A program made the translations under genes and the position numbers. Of a DNA stretch of 64,000 bases, positions 16,591-25,477 are shown piece after piece. Every line of letters starts with the position of its first letter. Positions within the stretch are counted from its first letter, which is position 1. Below the pieces are notes generated by a model that was not told the origin of the DNA, searched no databases, and saw only the letters and a list, made by a program, of their open reading frames with translations. The DNA is taken from assembly GCF_021028995.1 (NCBI RefSeq), contig NZ_JAJJZG010000012.1:44203-108202 (forward strand), written 5' to 3'. This stretch comes from Halobacterium sp. KA-4. GTDB taxonomy: Archaea > Halobacteriota > Halobacteria > Halobacteriales > Halobacteriaceae.

Positions 16591-17400
16591 TCACTCAATC
16601 CCAGTCAGACCTGCGGCAGTGAGGAGGGAAAGCGACGTCCATACAGCCAGCGAAAACACGCTTGCAATTGGTGAGGCTGCACGAACCGGCATCGTCACTG
16701 CCGGTTCGACAGCGGACGTCATCACAAGGCCACGGTAGGCGCTTAATGGACTCGCGGCAAGCGCTTCGCTTAGCCCTCGTTCGACAATCCAGCCCTGTCC
16801 AACTCCGGCAATTATCACGAGGTCGAATCCGACCACAAGCACGAGTAATAGGCCGACCGCCGACACGAGCCCGCGACGCGCAGACCGAGCCACCGACGAG
16901 ATCAATAGCGTGATGGCGAGGACGACGCCTGTGAAGAGAATTGTCAACGCGACAAACCGCGCGTAGTATACCGGTGAGTCTAGTCCGCCCGGTTGTGCGA
17001 GCACGTTCGGCGTCCCCCCCGAGAGTGGTACAACGAACCCTGCTGCGAGCAGCGTCACGACGAGAATCCCGAGTGCGACTGCGAGTCGGCCACAGTAGAC
17101 GCCGAGCCCGTACCGAATGGGCGTTATCGGGAACGTATCGAGGACTTTCAGTTCGCCTCGTAACCGGTCGCCGAGAATCGCCCGATACCCGAGTGCAACC
17201 ACCAGTACCGGTACTAAAACCTCGATTGGCGTAAGGAGCGCCAGCACGAGCGGGACGTAGCCGGCCTGCCCGCCGAGCGCCGCAATCGCCACAACCAGTG
17301 CGAAGAACCCGATTGCGAGCAGCCAAACTGACCGAGACCGAGAGAGTGCTCGCACCTCCCGTTCGACGACGGCAGTAAACTGCTGGGTGGCGTCACTCAC
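16591..17400 (-). CDS. nosY: NosY-type ABC transporter permease
   Basis: 269 aa with six transmembrane helices in the ABC-2 arrangement: an N-terminal cytoplasmic segment EREVRALSRSR, one helix, and the characteristic RGELKVLDTFPITPIRYGLG loop, which is strongly similar to the NosY coupling region. It overlaps the nosF stop by 8 nt and is divergent from nosD. In nitrous-oxide reductase systems NosDFY powers assembly of the copper-sulfur centre; here no nosZ accompanies it in the window. Confidence 0.8.
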   Translation of the reverse strand: MSDATQQFTAVVEREVRALSRSRSVWLLAIGFFALVVAIAALGGQAGYVPLVLALLTPIEVLVPVLVVALGYRAILGDRLRGELKVLDTFPITPIRYGLGVYCGRLAVALGILVVTLLAAGFVVPLSGGTPNVLAQPGGLDSPVYYARFVALTILFTGVVLAITLLISSVARSARRGLVSAVGLLLVLVVGFDLVIIAGVGQGWIVERGLSEALAASPLSAYRGLVMTSAVEPAVTMPVRAASPIASVFSLAVWTSLSLLTAAGLTGIE

Positions 17401-18163
17401 GATTACCGCCTCCCGCGGATGTGACCGTACGACCGCTTACTGCTGTCTCGAACGCGTCCTCTAGGGTCTCCGTCTCCGTGTCTGCAAGCACAGCGGCCGG
17501 GGACCCGGCCGAGACGATGTTGCCATCAGACATTACAAGGATGTAATCGGCGTCTGCTGCGCGCGAAAGGTCGTGGGTCGTCAACACGACGGCTTGGTCG
17601 CGCTCGGTCAACCCCGCGATCACGTCATACACGTGGCGAGTCATCTCCGGGTCGAGACCGCTCGTCGGTTCGTCGAGCACGACTAGGTCTGGTGCCCCCA
17701 GAAGGCTCACCGCAATTCCCAGGAGGCGGCGCATACCTCCGGAGAGTGCGTCCGTTCGGCGGTCGGCCGCGGCTTCGAGGCCGACCCGAGCGAGTGCGGC
17801 GTCGACATCGGTCTCGCTAGTGAGCAGTGCTGCGTAGAACGCAACCGTCTCTCGGACCGTGGCCGAGGGCTGGAACCGCGGGTCTTGGGGAAGATACCCG
17901 ACAGGTCGCTCACCCTCAGCATGGAGCGCGAGTTCGCCAGCTGTCGGGCTCTCTACGCCCGTAACGAGTTCTGCGAGCGTGGTCTTTCCGGAGCCATTCG
18001 GCCCAATAATCGCCGTAACTGCATCATCTGGAATTGAGAAGGAGAGTTCCGAGAGAACCTCGACGTCACCGAATGATTTCGAGAGTTCCGACGCTTCGAC
18101 GACGGCTGACGCGGCCGTCGCAGCATCGTTGTCACCGCGGTTAGGAGCCTCACGACTACCCAT
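17393..18163 (-). CDS. nosF: NosF-type ABC transporter ATPase
   Basis: 256 aa. Walker A GPNGSGKTT (residues about 53-61), Q-loop in GYLPQDPRF, signature LSGGMRR, Walker B LVVLDEPTSGLD and switch HD (TTHDLS). The domain is a single nucleotide-binding domain with a short C-terminal extension, as in NosF. It is co-transcribed with nosY (8-nt overlap) and divergent from nosD, which together define NosDFY. It energises transfer of sulfur or copper species across the membrane in the known system. Confidence 0.85.
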   Translation of the reverse strand: MGSREAPNRGDNDAATAASAVVEASELSKSFGDVEVLSELSFSIPDDAVTAIIGPNGSGKTTLAELVTGVESPTAGELALHAEGERPVGYLPQDPRFQPSATVRETVAFYAALLTSETDVDAALARVGLEAAADRRTDALSGGMRRLLGIAVSLLGAPDLVVLDEPTSGLDPEMTRHVYDVIAGLTERDQAVVLTTHDLSRAADADYILVMSDGNIVSAGSPAAVLADTETETLEDAFETAVSGRTVTSAGGGNRE

Positions 18164-18241
18164 TACGTATTATGGTTTCCGTGCCACTCGAAAAAGTGTA
18201 CTGCCCCAGCATTCTTTGTGGCTCCTCCCGTATCGCCATCT

Positions 18242-20191
18242 ATGGAATTCTGGCACGTGGCTGCTGCTGGCCTCCTCGTGTTCGCGGCGGTCGTCGGGCC
18301 ATTCGCCGTGAGCGGGGGTGGCCAGCAGGCGGCTGCGGTCCCGATGTCAGATACGAAGTCAACGGGTGTTCCAGAAAGCGTCGTCGTCCAAGCCGCCGAC
18401 TCGACGATTGCGTTGCCGACCGGGCAGGTATCGTTCTCTCAGTTCAAATTCACCGTTGGCTACTACGGCATCACGTCCATGGTCGCGGGATTGCAAGAGA
18501 GCACGGAACGTGAATTTGGGCGGGCGATGGCAGTGTACGTCTCGGATTTCTCTGGCACCGGCGTCTACGTTGGCGACGATGGATTACTCAGAACACCGCA
18601 AGACGCAGATCCAGAGTGGGTACCAGCTGATGCGGCGTACTTCGTCGTCAACAGTACGGCCAGTATCCCCACGCGGAAGCAAGCAATCGTGCCGTTCTCG
18701 AACCGGAACGATGCAACGGCATTCGCTCAACAGTACGGTGGTCGCATCGAACAATGGGACGCAGTCAAACAACTCGATGTCCGAAGTGCGGCCCGGACGA
18801 CCGCTGAATGGGAGCGCACCAGTGATGCACGAAGCGAGCAGGCGAACGAGACGAGCGCACGTGCCCGCTCGCTACTCGAACGCCCAGTTTCGACGACGGT
18901 AGAACCGAACGAGTCACTGACCGCAGCAATCCAGCGCGCCCCGCCCAATACGACCATCCAGCTGGCAGCCGGGAACCATACTATCTCCGACGTCACGGTA
19001 GACAAGCCCCTGACGATCAGCGGCAGTGGCGTAAACCAGACGCGCATCATCGGTGACGGGAATCGCAGCGTCGTCTCCGTGAACGCCTCACGCGTCGCAA
19101 TTACGGACGTTTCGCTGTCCGGTATCGGTACAGTGCGAACTCGCGGCCAAGCGAACATTACGAGTGTCCCCGTCCGCAACGGGTCGTTCCGGGAACGCTA
19201 CTGGACGACGCACGGCTACGGCGACGCAGGTATCGTCTTCGAGGCGTCCACGCGGTCGCTGGTTGCCGACGTTCAAATCCAAACGCGCGCGAATGGAATT
19301 ATCGCGCGGAATAGCCCGAATCTCACCGTCACGAACCTCACAGTTCGGGGAACGCGAGACTGGGAGGATGGATTCCTCGGGGTCTCGATTCTCGGCGCGC
19401 CCGCACTAGTTCAGAACTCGACGTTCTACGGCGGGAAAGTTGGTGTCTTCGCACACGACACGCAGTCGTTCACCGTCCGCGACTCCTCGATGGAGGGGAT
19501 GATGATCGGCGTGTTCAGCGTGTTCGCTCAGGGCGCGTTCGCCGCTGACAACGATATCGAGGACACGTACGTTGGCGTCTACATCCACGACCGATCGAAC
19601 CGAAACATTGTGACAGGGAATACCGTCACGAACAGCAAGAACGGCGTTCTTGTGTTCGGGCGGTCGAGCTACGTCGCGGAGAATGTTGTGACGCATAACC
19701 AGCACGGCGTCGTCGTGCAAGGCCAATATTCAGTGTATGAGGAAAACGTCGCGGCATTCAACCGGGTCGGCATTCGAGCGATGTCGTTGTTCCCGACGAA
19801 CCGCGTCAACGACAACGACATCGCGTATAACCGGCGGTACGCCGCGACAGCACGGTTCAACGTGTTACACGTCTGGAAGGGGAACTACTGGCGGGGCGCA
19901 CCCGGTATCGATACCGACGGCGACGGCTCACTTTCACGGTCGTTCCGTGCGACAGGACCGGTCGGGATGGTCGCAGACGGGGGTGCTGGGACACCGACGT
20001 TGGCACGAGCACCGGCACTCAGCTTGATACGGCAATTACAGCAGACGATGCCGGGGATTCGGTTCGGAGGCGTCGTGGATGAAGCCCCCCGAGCAAGTCC
20101 GGTCCGTCCAGCTGTATTGGCGAAGCTTAAAGACACCCAGCATCCGCCGGGGCAATTCGACGACGAAGACGAGTGGGATTACACATTCTAG
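18242..20191 (+). CDS. nosD: NosD with fused NosL-like N-terminal domain
   Basis: 649 aa from the ATG at 18242 (MEFWHVAA), placed before the signal peptide; an in-frame GTG at 18218 adds 8 residues. After the signal, residues about 75-190 resemble the C-terminal half of NosL (RAMAVYVSDFSG, AAYFVVNS, IVPFSNRNDATAFAQQYGG), but the Cys ligand of true NosL is absent and the whole protein lacks Cys there. From about 215 the protein becomes a right-handed parallel beta-helix (NosD/PbH1 repeats such as NTVTNSKNGVLVFGRS) as in the periplasmic copper-handling NosD. Divergent from nosFY. Expected outside the membrane, working with NosFY. Confidence 0.85.
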   Translation: MEFWHVAAAGLLVFAAVVGPFAVSGGGQQAAAVPMSDTKSTGVPESVVVQAADSTIALPTGQVSFSQFKFTVGYYGITSMVAGLQESTEREFGRAMAVYVSDFSGTGVYVGDDGLLRTPQDADPEWVPADAAYFVVNSTASIPTRKQAIVPFSNRNDATAFAQQYGGRIEQWDAVKQLDVRSAARTTAEWERTSDARSEQANETSARARSLLERPVSTTVEPNESLTAAIQRAPPNTTIQLAAGNHTISDVTVDKPLTISGSGVNQTRIIGDGNRSVVSVNASRVAITDVSLSGIGTVRTRGQANITSVPVRNGSFRERYWTTHGYGDAGIVFEASTRSLVADVQIQTRANGIIARNSPNLTVTNLTVRGTRDWEDGFLGVSILGAPALVQNSTFYGGKVGVFAHDTQSFTVRDSSMEGMMIGVFSVFAQGAFAADNDIEDTYVGVYIHDRSNRNIVTGNTVTNSKNGVLVFGRSSYVAENVVTHNQHGVVVQGQYSVYEENVAAFNRVGIRAMSLFPTNRVNDNDIAYNRRYAATARFNVLHVWKGNYWRGAPGIDTDGDGSLSRSFRATGPVGMVADGGAGTPTLARAPALSLIRQLQQTMPGIRFGGVVDEAPRASPVRPAVLAKLKDTQHPPGQFDDEDEWDYTF

Positions 20192-20310
20192 CCGCCGAGG
20201 TCACTCTGGTTTGATTCGGCTGGCACGTTACCCAACGGACCCCGCTGATGTTGCTGCTTCCCCGGGATTCAGCACTTCTGGGAGCTCTATTCGCACGTGA
20301 ACTAAACAAC

Positions 20311-20332
20311 CGCGGGTCAGGTGACCCGTGGA
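20311..20332. terminator. Stem-loop after nosD
   Basis: Arms ccgcgggtca and tgacccgtgg (9 of 10 pairs) form a strong hairpin about 120 nt after the nosD stop and 90 nt before the next gene. Archaeal termination relies mainly on T-tracts, so this may be an RNA-stability element rather than a terminator. Confidence 0.3.
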
Positions 20333-20422
20333 ACTCTCGCTGTCTTCTTTATATCAAGGGATGATTACGACGGCCTAACGAAAATCGCAACACCTACTCA
20401 ACCTCCAAGAGCATTCCAAAAC

Positions 20423-21490
20423 ATGGACCGGCGGCGGTTTCTGAAAACCACGAGTGGGCTGGTCGGCGTGGCTGGCGTCTCCGGGTGTCTTCAGCGACTC
20501 GGATTCGAGACACAGTCCGCGTGGCGAGATCCACCGCTCGTCGAAAACCGACCAGACGGTGTCTACTATCCGGCGATTGTTGAGGGGATGGACGTCTACG
20601 AAACTACGACCGTCGAGGGTATCGGCGTCGCGTTGATGCACTCGTTCCCCCACCGATTCTGGACGGTGACCGGGACGAACAAAACAAAAGTCGTTGTCTC
20701 GTCGAATGACTCGCTGCATTTGATGGCGAGCGTCTGGGATGCCGAATCCGAAACGGTGCTCCCGACAGCGGTGTCAGTGGATATCCAGAATGAGGAGGGG
20801 AATGTCTCAACGACGAATCTGTGGTCGATGCTCTCCCCAAATATGGGGTTCCACTACGGGGACAACGTGGCACTGTCGGGGAGCGGCGAGTATGAGGCAA
20901 CGGTTCGGATTACGCCCGTTCAGGCAGCACGAACCCGCCCGTTCAAACGTCGGTTTACAGAGACGCGGACCGCACAGTTCCAATTTACCTTCGAGCCGTC
21001 TGAAACGTACGACCTTCCGATTCGCCGTCTCGATGAGAAGGCAGGCACGCGGGGGACGGTAGACCTGATGCAGATGGACGGCGTGCCAGCTCCAGTCGCC
21101 CCGCCCAAGGAACAACTCCCCGGAAGATTGCTCGGCGAGCAGTCCGCTGACGGTGCCGTGTTCTGCGCGAGTCTCGTCTCCACAGCACGACGATTCCCGG
21201 GGACGGACGGACCGTATCTCGTTGTCTCTCCGCGTACGCCCTATAATCGCGTTCTACTCCCTGGAATGTCGCTCTCGATGGTCGTCAAGCGTAACGGGGA
21301 CACTGTATTGGAAACGGGACTTGACGGTACAATCGACCCCGACCTCGGCTACTACTACGGAACGACCGCAAAGACCATCAGGCGGGATGATACCATTGTG
21401 GTTCGCGTTGAGACACCACCCCAGGTGTCGCGCCACGACGGTTACGAAACCGCATTCATGCAGATGCCCACTGTTGAGTTCACTGTTTGA
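20423..21490 (+). CDS. Tat lipoprotein with P19/Tp34-like iron/copper-binding domain
   Basis: 355 aa from the ATG at 20423, chosen because a Tat signal with lipobox (MDRRRFLKT...GVSGC) begins there. Residues about 40-180 resemble the P19/Tp34 periplasmic iron-transport fold: a GMDVYETTTVEGIGVALMH region and the hallmark FHYGDNVALSGSGEYEATV. The His and Met residues in these segments are candidate metal ligands. The C-terminal half (about 190-355) is another beta-rich domain of unknown fold. It follows nosD on the same strand, so it may supply copper or iron to extracytoplasmic proteins handled by the Nos-type machinery. Metal specificity cannot be read from sequence. Confidence 0.7.
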   Translation: MDRRRFLKTTSGLVGVAGVSGCLQRLGFETQSAWRDPPLVENRPDGVYYPAIVEGMDVYETTTVEGIGVALMHSFPHRFWTVTGTNKTKVVVSSNDSLHLMASVWDAESETVLPTAVSVDIQNEEGNVSTTNLWSMLSPNMGFHYGDNVALSGSGEYEATVRITPVQAARTRPFKRRFTETRTAQFQFTFEPSETYDLPIRRLDEKAGTRGTVDLMQMDGVPAPVAPPKEQLPGRLLGEQSADGAVFCASLVSTARRFPGTDGPYLVVSPRTPYNRVLLPGMSLSMVVKRNGDTVLETGLDGTIDPDLGYYYGTTAKTIRRDDTIVVRVETPPQVSRHDGYETAFMQMPTVEFTV

Positions 21491-21507
21491 TTCCGCCGAG
21501 CACTCAC

Positions 21508-21939
21508 TCACTCGTCTACTTGCATCCCAGCATTCCTGTCCACTAAGAGTGAGGACAGGAGTAGCGCCGTCACCAGTACGAACGCAATCAGCGAGAGGTT
21601 CGGAATGGTCACTCTGAGTATTGGCGAGCGCCACTGAACCACGGCACAGGCTCCTTCAAAGCCACATGTTGTGGTTGTCGCCTGTAAGTAAGATTGATAC
21701 GCAGCGATGATGATTCCGGCTGCTGACAACGGCAAAACAGTCCGCCAGACGTTGAGTCGTGATTCGAGCGTCGCCACCCCCAGAATAACTACTTGTGGGT
21801 ACATCAGGATGCGTTGATACCAGCAGAGGTCACAGGGGACTAACCCCAACCCGAGACTGAACCAGAGGCTCCCCAACGTAGCGATCGTGGCAACCAGTGT
21901 CGCCACACCGAGTACAACTCGGTCCCGGTCAAGAGGCAT
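21508..21939 (-). CDS. dsbB: DsbB-type disulfide oxidoreductase
   Basis: 143 aa from the ATG at 21939, overlapping the dsbA-like gene by 11 nt. Four transmembrane helices with the quinone-site Cys pair in PCDLCWYQR and a second pair CGFEGAC in the second external loop, the complete DsbB cysteine set. It reoxidises DsbA using quinone. Coupling with the thioredoxin-fold lipoprotein immediately upstream gives a DsbA-DsbB unit beside the Nos-like genes, fitting maturation of Cys-containing copper proteins. Confidence 0.9.
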   Translation of the reverse strand: MPLDRDRVVLGVATLVATIATLGSLWFSLGLGLVPCDLCWYQRILMYPQVVILGVATLESRLNVWRTVLPLSAAGIIIAAYQSYLQATTTTCGFEGACAVVQWRSPILRVTIPNLSLIAFVLVTALLLSSLLVDRNAGMQVDE

Positions 21940-22612
21940 CCGTGAGGCCTTCAATCAGTGTTCGAGCCCGTGACTCGTCGCTTAACGGGTTGACCGTTTC
22001 GCCGTCGATGACGAGCGTGGGTGTTCCGGAGACTCCCGCTGATGCAGCCGCGTCAGTGGTGTTCTGAACTTCGGATTCGTACATTCCCTCGTCGAGTTGC
22101 TCTCGGACGCGATCGAGATCACTCACGCCCGCGGATTCAGCGAACGAGAGGAGCTTTTCAGCCGTCGCCCACGTTTCACCTTCAGGAGGCTGATTTGCGA
22201 AGACGTACTCATGGTAGCGCCAGTACGTCTTGGGGTTCACGTTCCAAACTGCCAGCCCGGCACGCGCAGCTCGAGGAGAATCGGCCCCGAGGAACGGTTC
22301 GCCGTTGATGTATGCGAGCGCTCGAAACTGGATATTGACGTTCCCGTTCTCGACGTAGTCGGTGACGAAGTCGCCGAGAGTGCCGGTACTGAACTCGGCA
22401 CAGTAGGGGCATTTCCAGTTTCCATAGTAGGTTATCGTCGGTCCGTCACTCGACCCCATCGTCGCGTACGTCAACGAATCTGGCGAGTTCGAGAGAGGCG
22501 CATTCGCAACGTCTTCGTTCACGTTCCCGTCAGTCGAGCTATTCGAACCACCACCAAGACAGCCACTCAGAGCAACGATGCTCCCCGTTGCGAGGACCTG
22601 TCGCCGCGACAT
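21929..22612 (-). CDS. DsbA/thioredoxin-fold Tat lipoprotein
   Basis: 227 aa from the ATG at 22612 (MSRRQVLATGSIVALSGC: Tat motif and lipobox); an ATG at 22651 adds 13 residues. The mature domain (from about residue 50) is a DsbA-like thioredoxin fold with active site WKCPYC and the cis-Pro segment SGTPTLVIDG. The helical insertion contains ARAGLAVWN and YHEYVFANQPPEG. It introduces or rearranges disulfides in exported proteins and is reoxidised by the overlapping DsbB. Confidence 0.85.
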   Translation of the reverse strand: MSRRQVLATGSIVALSGCLGGGSNSSTDGNVNEDVANAPLSNSPDSLTYATMGSSDGPTITYYGNWKCPYCAEFSTGTLGDFVTDYVENGNVNIQFRALAYINGEPFLGADSPRAARAGLAVWNVNPKTYWRYHEYVFANQPPEGETWATAEKLLSFAESAGVSDLDRVREQLDEGMYESEVQNTTDAAASAGVSGTPTLVIDGETVNPLSDESRARTLIEGLTDAS

Positions 22613-22819
22613 TCGAGACGACAACGCCTCAGTAGCGTTAGAAGAGCGCATGATAATTATCCGTTTGGTTCTTCACAGTAAGATTGCTTTGGTGCTGTCG
22701 CGTTCGTTTGGAGTGTGTTCTCTCAGGAGTCCCGTGAGGGTCGAAGCTTTGGGGTCTCTATTGCACTGTCTCGACTCTTCTACGAGGCGAGAATCCGACC
22801 GTCTATGGTGGGGATTCGG

Positions 22820-24328
22820 TTACCCAAGATACGGTGGTGTCGCGCCAGCGAGGGAGAGAATCCAGAGACTGATCACCGTATATCCGATCATCACAACAAT
22901 AAACGGGTACTGGCTACGAATCGCGACGAGACGGCTCGGGAACAGATCGTACGCGGCCGCATGTGCTTCCCAGATGGCGAGCAGGTGCCCGATCAGTACG
23001 AACGCGATGCTGAGGCCGGTGAACCAGCCAGGAGGAGCGAGCACTAATGGATTTGCAGGCGGGGTGAGTGGGGAAACGACTGCAATCGCAAGTGCGGGAC
23101 TCAACGAGACGACCAGATTGGCGTAGTGGGCGAGGTGATAGCCAGCTGCGATAGCCAACAGTGGTGGAGCGAGTCGCAACGCAATCGAACGGCTGGTGAC
23201 GTACGTGTTTGTCAGTCGTCGAGCGGCCTTTCCAGCATACCAATAGGCTGAGAGGAACAGGACGTATCCCGCGAGGAACAGAACTGTATAGACGAGTATA
23301 GCCATCGGTACAGTCGGAAGTACTGCGCCGAGTGGCGTCTCCACAACGGCGCTAATCGTCTGCGCGCCAGCGGTCGTCGTGATGAATCCACTGTACGTGA
23401 GTTCCCAAACGAGGGCGATGATAAAGGCGACGTCGGACTCGTCAGTTACGATGGCTGAATCTGCGAGGTTGTTCCCGGGAAGCGACACCTCTAACGAGCC
23501 GTCTACGATTTGAATTGGTGCAACCGTCCCGTAGCACCGGAACAAAACAGCCAGCGGGTCGGCGTGCTTGAACCACGCATCAGAGCCGAAGACGATTGCC
23601 CCAGTAACCGTGTACAGTGAATAACCGAGGATCGCACTCGCCAGCACGCGCGGGACGGTACTGACCGGGAAGATTACCTCCACCCAAACAAGCGCAAGGA
23701 CGCCCACGACTGCTGGCCAGCGAGCGAACGAGTCGGGATATTCGATGAAGCCTTCTGGAAGGAACGTCGTGAGAGCACGCCACGGGTTAATCGCAGGCCA
23801 GAGATTCCCGATCAGATACGCGACGACCGGCAGTCCACCACGAACCCCGACAAACGTTACGAGAACTGTGAGACTCGCAGCTGGGAGTTGGGGGCCACTG
23901 TACCCGACATAGACCATGAGACCGAGCGTAGCGAGGGCAAGTAGCTGGCCGAGTCTGGAGGCTCCACGCCGGATAGCTGGGACGCCAGGCAGCTGAACGG
24001 ACCACGAGTGCAGCGCGTAGATGAATGCGCGGTCGGTGACGAAGCTAGCAAGGAGTGCCGAGGCACCGATTGTAGCTCCCCCTGTTGCCAGATACAGCCA
24101 GCGAGGGACAGCTAACGTTTCCCGGGGCTGTTTGGAGAGCGTCATTCCGTTAGCGGCGGTGACACTCTCGACGAGAACAATCAATATTGCTGCCCACGCA
24201 AGGGCCTGCACTCCGACGCGGAGAGCGGAACCGCTCACGCTGCTTGAACGGCTCTCCTTCCGGTCGGTTGTCTTTGCCGTGGACTCGTCAGTCTCGGGGC
24301 TCTCGGTGTTAAATGGCGAAGATAGCAT
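22820..24328 (-). CDS. Large polytopic membrane protein of copper/redox island
   Basis: 502 aa from the ATG at 24328 (an ATG at 24370 is also possible). An acidic Ser/Thr-rich N terminus precedes about twelve transmembrane helices. Notable conserved-looking motifs are YVGYSGPQ, NLWPAINPWRAL and GSDAWFKHADPLAVLFRCYG. I recall similar actinobacterial and haloarchaeal proteins carrying misleading automated names such as fenitrothion hydrolase; no hydrolase motif is visible. The start overlaps the upstream C2H2/TM gene, so the two are co-transcribed, and the dsbAB pair follows on the same strand. Possible role in transport or respiratory-enzyme assembly; unproven. Confidence 0.55.
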   Translation of the reverse strand: MLSSPFNTESPETDESTAKTTDRKESRSSSVSGSALRVGVQALAWAAILIVLVESVTAANGMTLSKQPRETLAVPRWLYLATGGATIGASALLASFVTDRAFIYALHSWSVQLPGVPAIRRGASRLGQLLALATLGLMVYVGYSGPQLPAASLTVLVTFVGVRGGLPVVAYLIGNLWPAINPWRALTTFLPEGFIEYPDSFARWPAVVGVLALVWVEVIFPVSTVPRVLASAILGYSLYTVTGAIVFGSDAWFKHADPLAVLFRCYGTVAPIQIVDGSLEVSLPGNNLADSAIVTDESDVAFIIALVWELTYSGFITTTAGAQTISAVVETPLGAVLPTVPMAILVYTVLFLAGYVLFLSAYWYAGKAARRLTNTYVTSRSIALRLAPPLLAIAAGYHLAHYANLVVSLSPALAIAVVSPLTPPANPLVLAPPGWFTGLSIAFVLIGHLLAIWEAHAAAYDLFPSRLVAIRSQYPFIVVMIGYTVISLWILSLAGATPPYLG

Positions 24329-24575
24329 AGAGAAATAGGAACCCGAAGTATACTGCGACGAGGCAGGCAAGCGCCCGCAGCCGAAACGAACTCAAGGCAT
24401 CTTGTTCGTCTGCTCGTGCATCGTGGAAGGCTGTTCGTTCTGCCTCATCGATGTCAGGCCAATGTTCGAGGCCCCGATGAAGGGTGAGACGTTCCACAGT
24501 GGGGAAGGGGTCACCGCAGTACTGGCAAATCTCTGGCGAGTCGTTCGGTGGGACTGAAGTCTGGATAGTTGTCAT
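24309..24575 (-). CDS. C2H2 zinc-finger protein with C-terminal membrane helix
   Basis: 88 aa. A single C2H2 finger (CQYCGDPFPTVERLTLHRGLEH) at residues 17-38 is followed by an acidic linker and one transmembrane helix (about 68-86). A membrane-tethered single zinc finger is an unusual combination found in a haloarchaeal family I recall as DUF7410. It is coupled to the 502-aa membrane protein. The finger may bind a protein partner or metal rather than DNA. Confidence 0.7.
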   Translation of the reverse strand: MTTIQTSVPPNDSPEICQYCGDPFPTVERLTLHRGLEHWPDIDEAERTAFHDARADEQDALSSFRLRALACLVAVYFGFLFLYAIFAI

Positions 24576-24676
24576 GACCCTCAGCCAGTTATCTCGTACT
24601 ATTGTTGGGCGGTTTGAAACGGTTCTGATTCTTCGATTGCAGTAAGAACTGCGTCTTCGCGCTTTATTAGAAATGC

Positions 24677-24693
24677 GGCACTGTCTAGTTGAG
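24677..24693 (+). repeat. Solo copy of a MITE terminal sequence
   Basis: The 17 nt ggcactgtctagttgag are identical to the left terminus of the 200-bp element at 32529-32728. No partner terminus lies nearby, so this looks like a solo end left by deletion or a chance match in a promoter region. Confidence 0.45.
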
Positions 24694-24747
24694 TACGGGG
24701 CTGATTCCCAACAAGTAGGAACCCGCCGATACGGTTTACCGAGTCAG

Positions 24748-25338
24748 ATGAAAAAGGATGACACGGTAACAACGCACGGCTCACTTCAAGATACTATGCA
24801 GGTATCCTCAATCGTCACGCGAGTTCGATACGGCTTCCGGGAGTCCCCCGTCACATATACGCATCTATCAGGGGTCACACTCGTCGTAACCTATGCCGTG
24901 ATGCTCCTCGGCGCATATACGAGCGCAATCGGCGCTGGATTATCGTGCCCAGACTGGCCAACGTGCTACGGAACGTGGGTCCCCTTTCTCCACTCCGGGA
25001 TCGTTGCCAGTTCCTCGTATTCCGCACTCCAAATCTTCGCGGAGTGGGCACACCGTGGACTGGCGATGACAGCCGGCTTCATCATCTTGGGGACGACGAT
25101 CGGAGGGTGGCTTGCGTATCCCAACAATCGACTCGTCACATGGTCCGCGACGGGAGCACTGGTCCTCCTTCCGACACAGGTCCTCCTGGGTGGATTAACG
25201 GTGACGGAAAACCTCCAACCGTTCGTCGTCACTACGCATCTTGGCGTCGCAACGCTCATTCTGCTCTGCCTGCTAACCACATTCCTCACCGGCTGGCTTT
25301 CCAGCCGAGAAAAAATGCAGTACGAGCAGGTACCATGA
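24748..25338 (+). CDS. ctaA: Half-size heme A synthase-like protein (CtaA/COX15)
   Basis: 196 aa from the ATG at 24748; another ATG at 24796 and an upstream one at 24673 are possible. Four to five transmembrane helices carry the CtaA features: THLSGVTL (first His), the Cys pair in GLSCPDWPTCYG (Cys67 and Cys73), HRGLAM (His102), and a late VTTHLGVA His. Classical CtaA has eight helices from a duplicated four-helix unit; this has only one unit, like the short archaeal forms. It converts heme O to heme A for cytochrome oxidases. No cox or ctaB gene is in the window. Confidence 0.75.
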   Translation: MKKDDTVTTHGSLQDTMQVSSIVTRVRYGFRESPVTYTHLSGVTLVVTYAVMLLGAYTSAIGAGLSCPDWPTCYGTWVPFLHSGIVASSSYSALQIFAEWAHRGLAMTAGFIILGTTIGGWLAYPNNRLVTWSATGALVLLPTQVLLGGLTVTENLQPFVVTTHLGVATLILLCLLTTFLTGWLSSREKMQYEQVP

Positions 25339-25393
25339 GTTCGTGTGTGTGTGAGACGATCCCGGTGACTAAGCTTCACCGGCTCACTTCGAA

Positions 25394-25477
25394 GACGGGA
25401 CGTATAACGCAGTGCAGTTCGCAGCAGTCTATCTGACGGCGATAGGGGGGGACTCTATGCGCCTGACCACTTTGTAA
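25394..25477 (+). pseudogene. Decayed CPBP protease C-terminus
   Basis: The frame starting at 25394 reads DGTYNAVQFAAVYLT and ends at a TAA at 25475. This matches the last residues of the intact CPBP protease at 15494-16528 (HGTYNAVQFAIAYLTF). The third CPBP metal ligand His is replaced by Asp, and nothing recognisable of the gene remains upstream. It is a remnant of a second copy. Confidence 0.6.
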
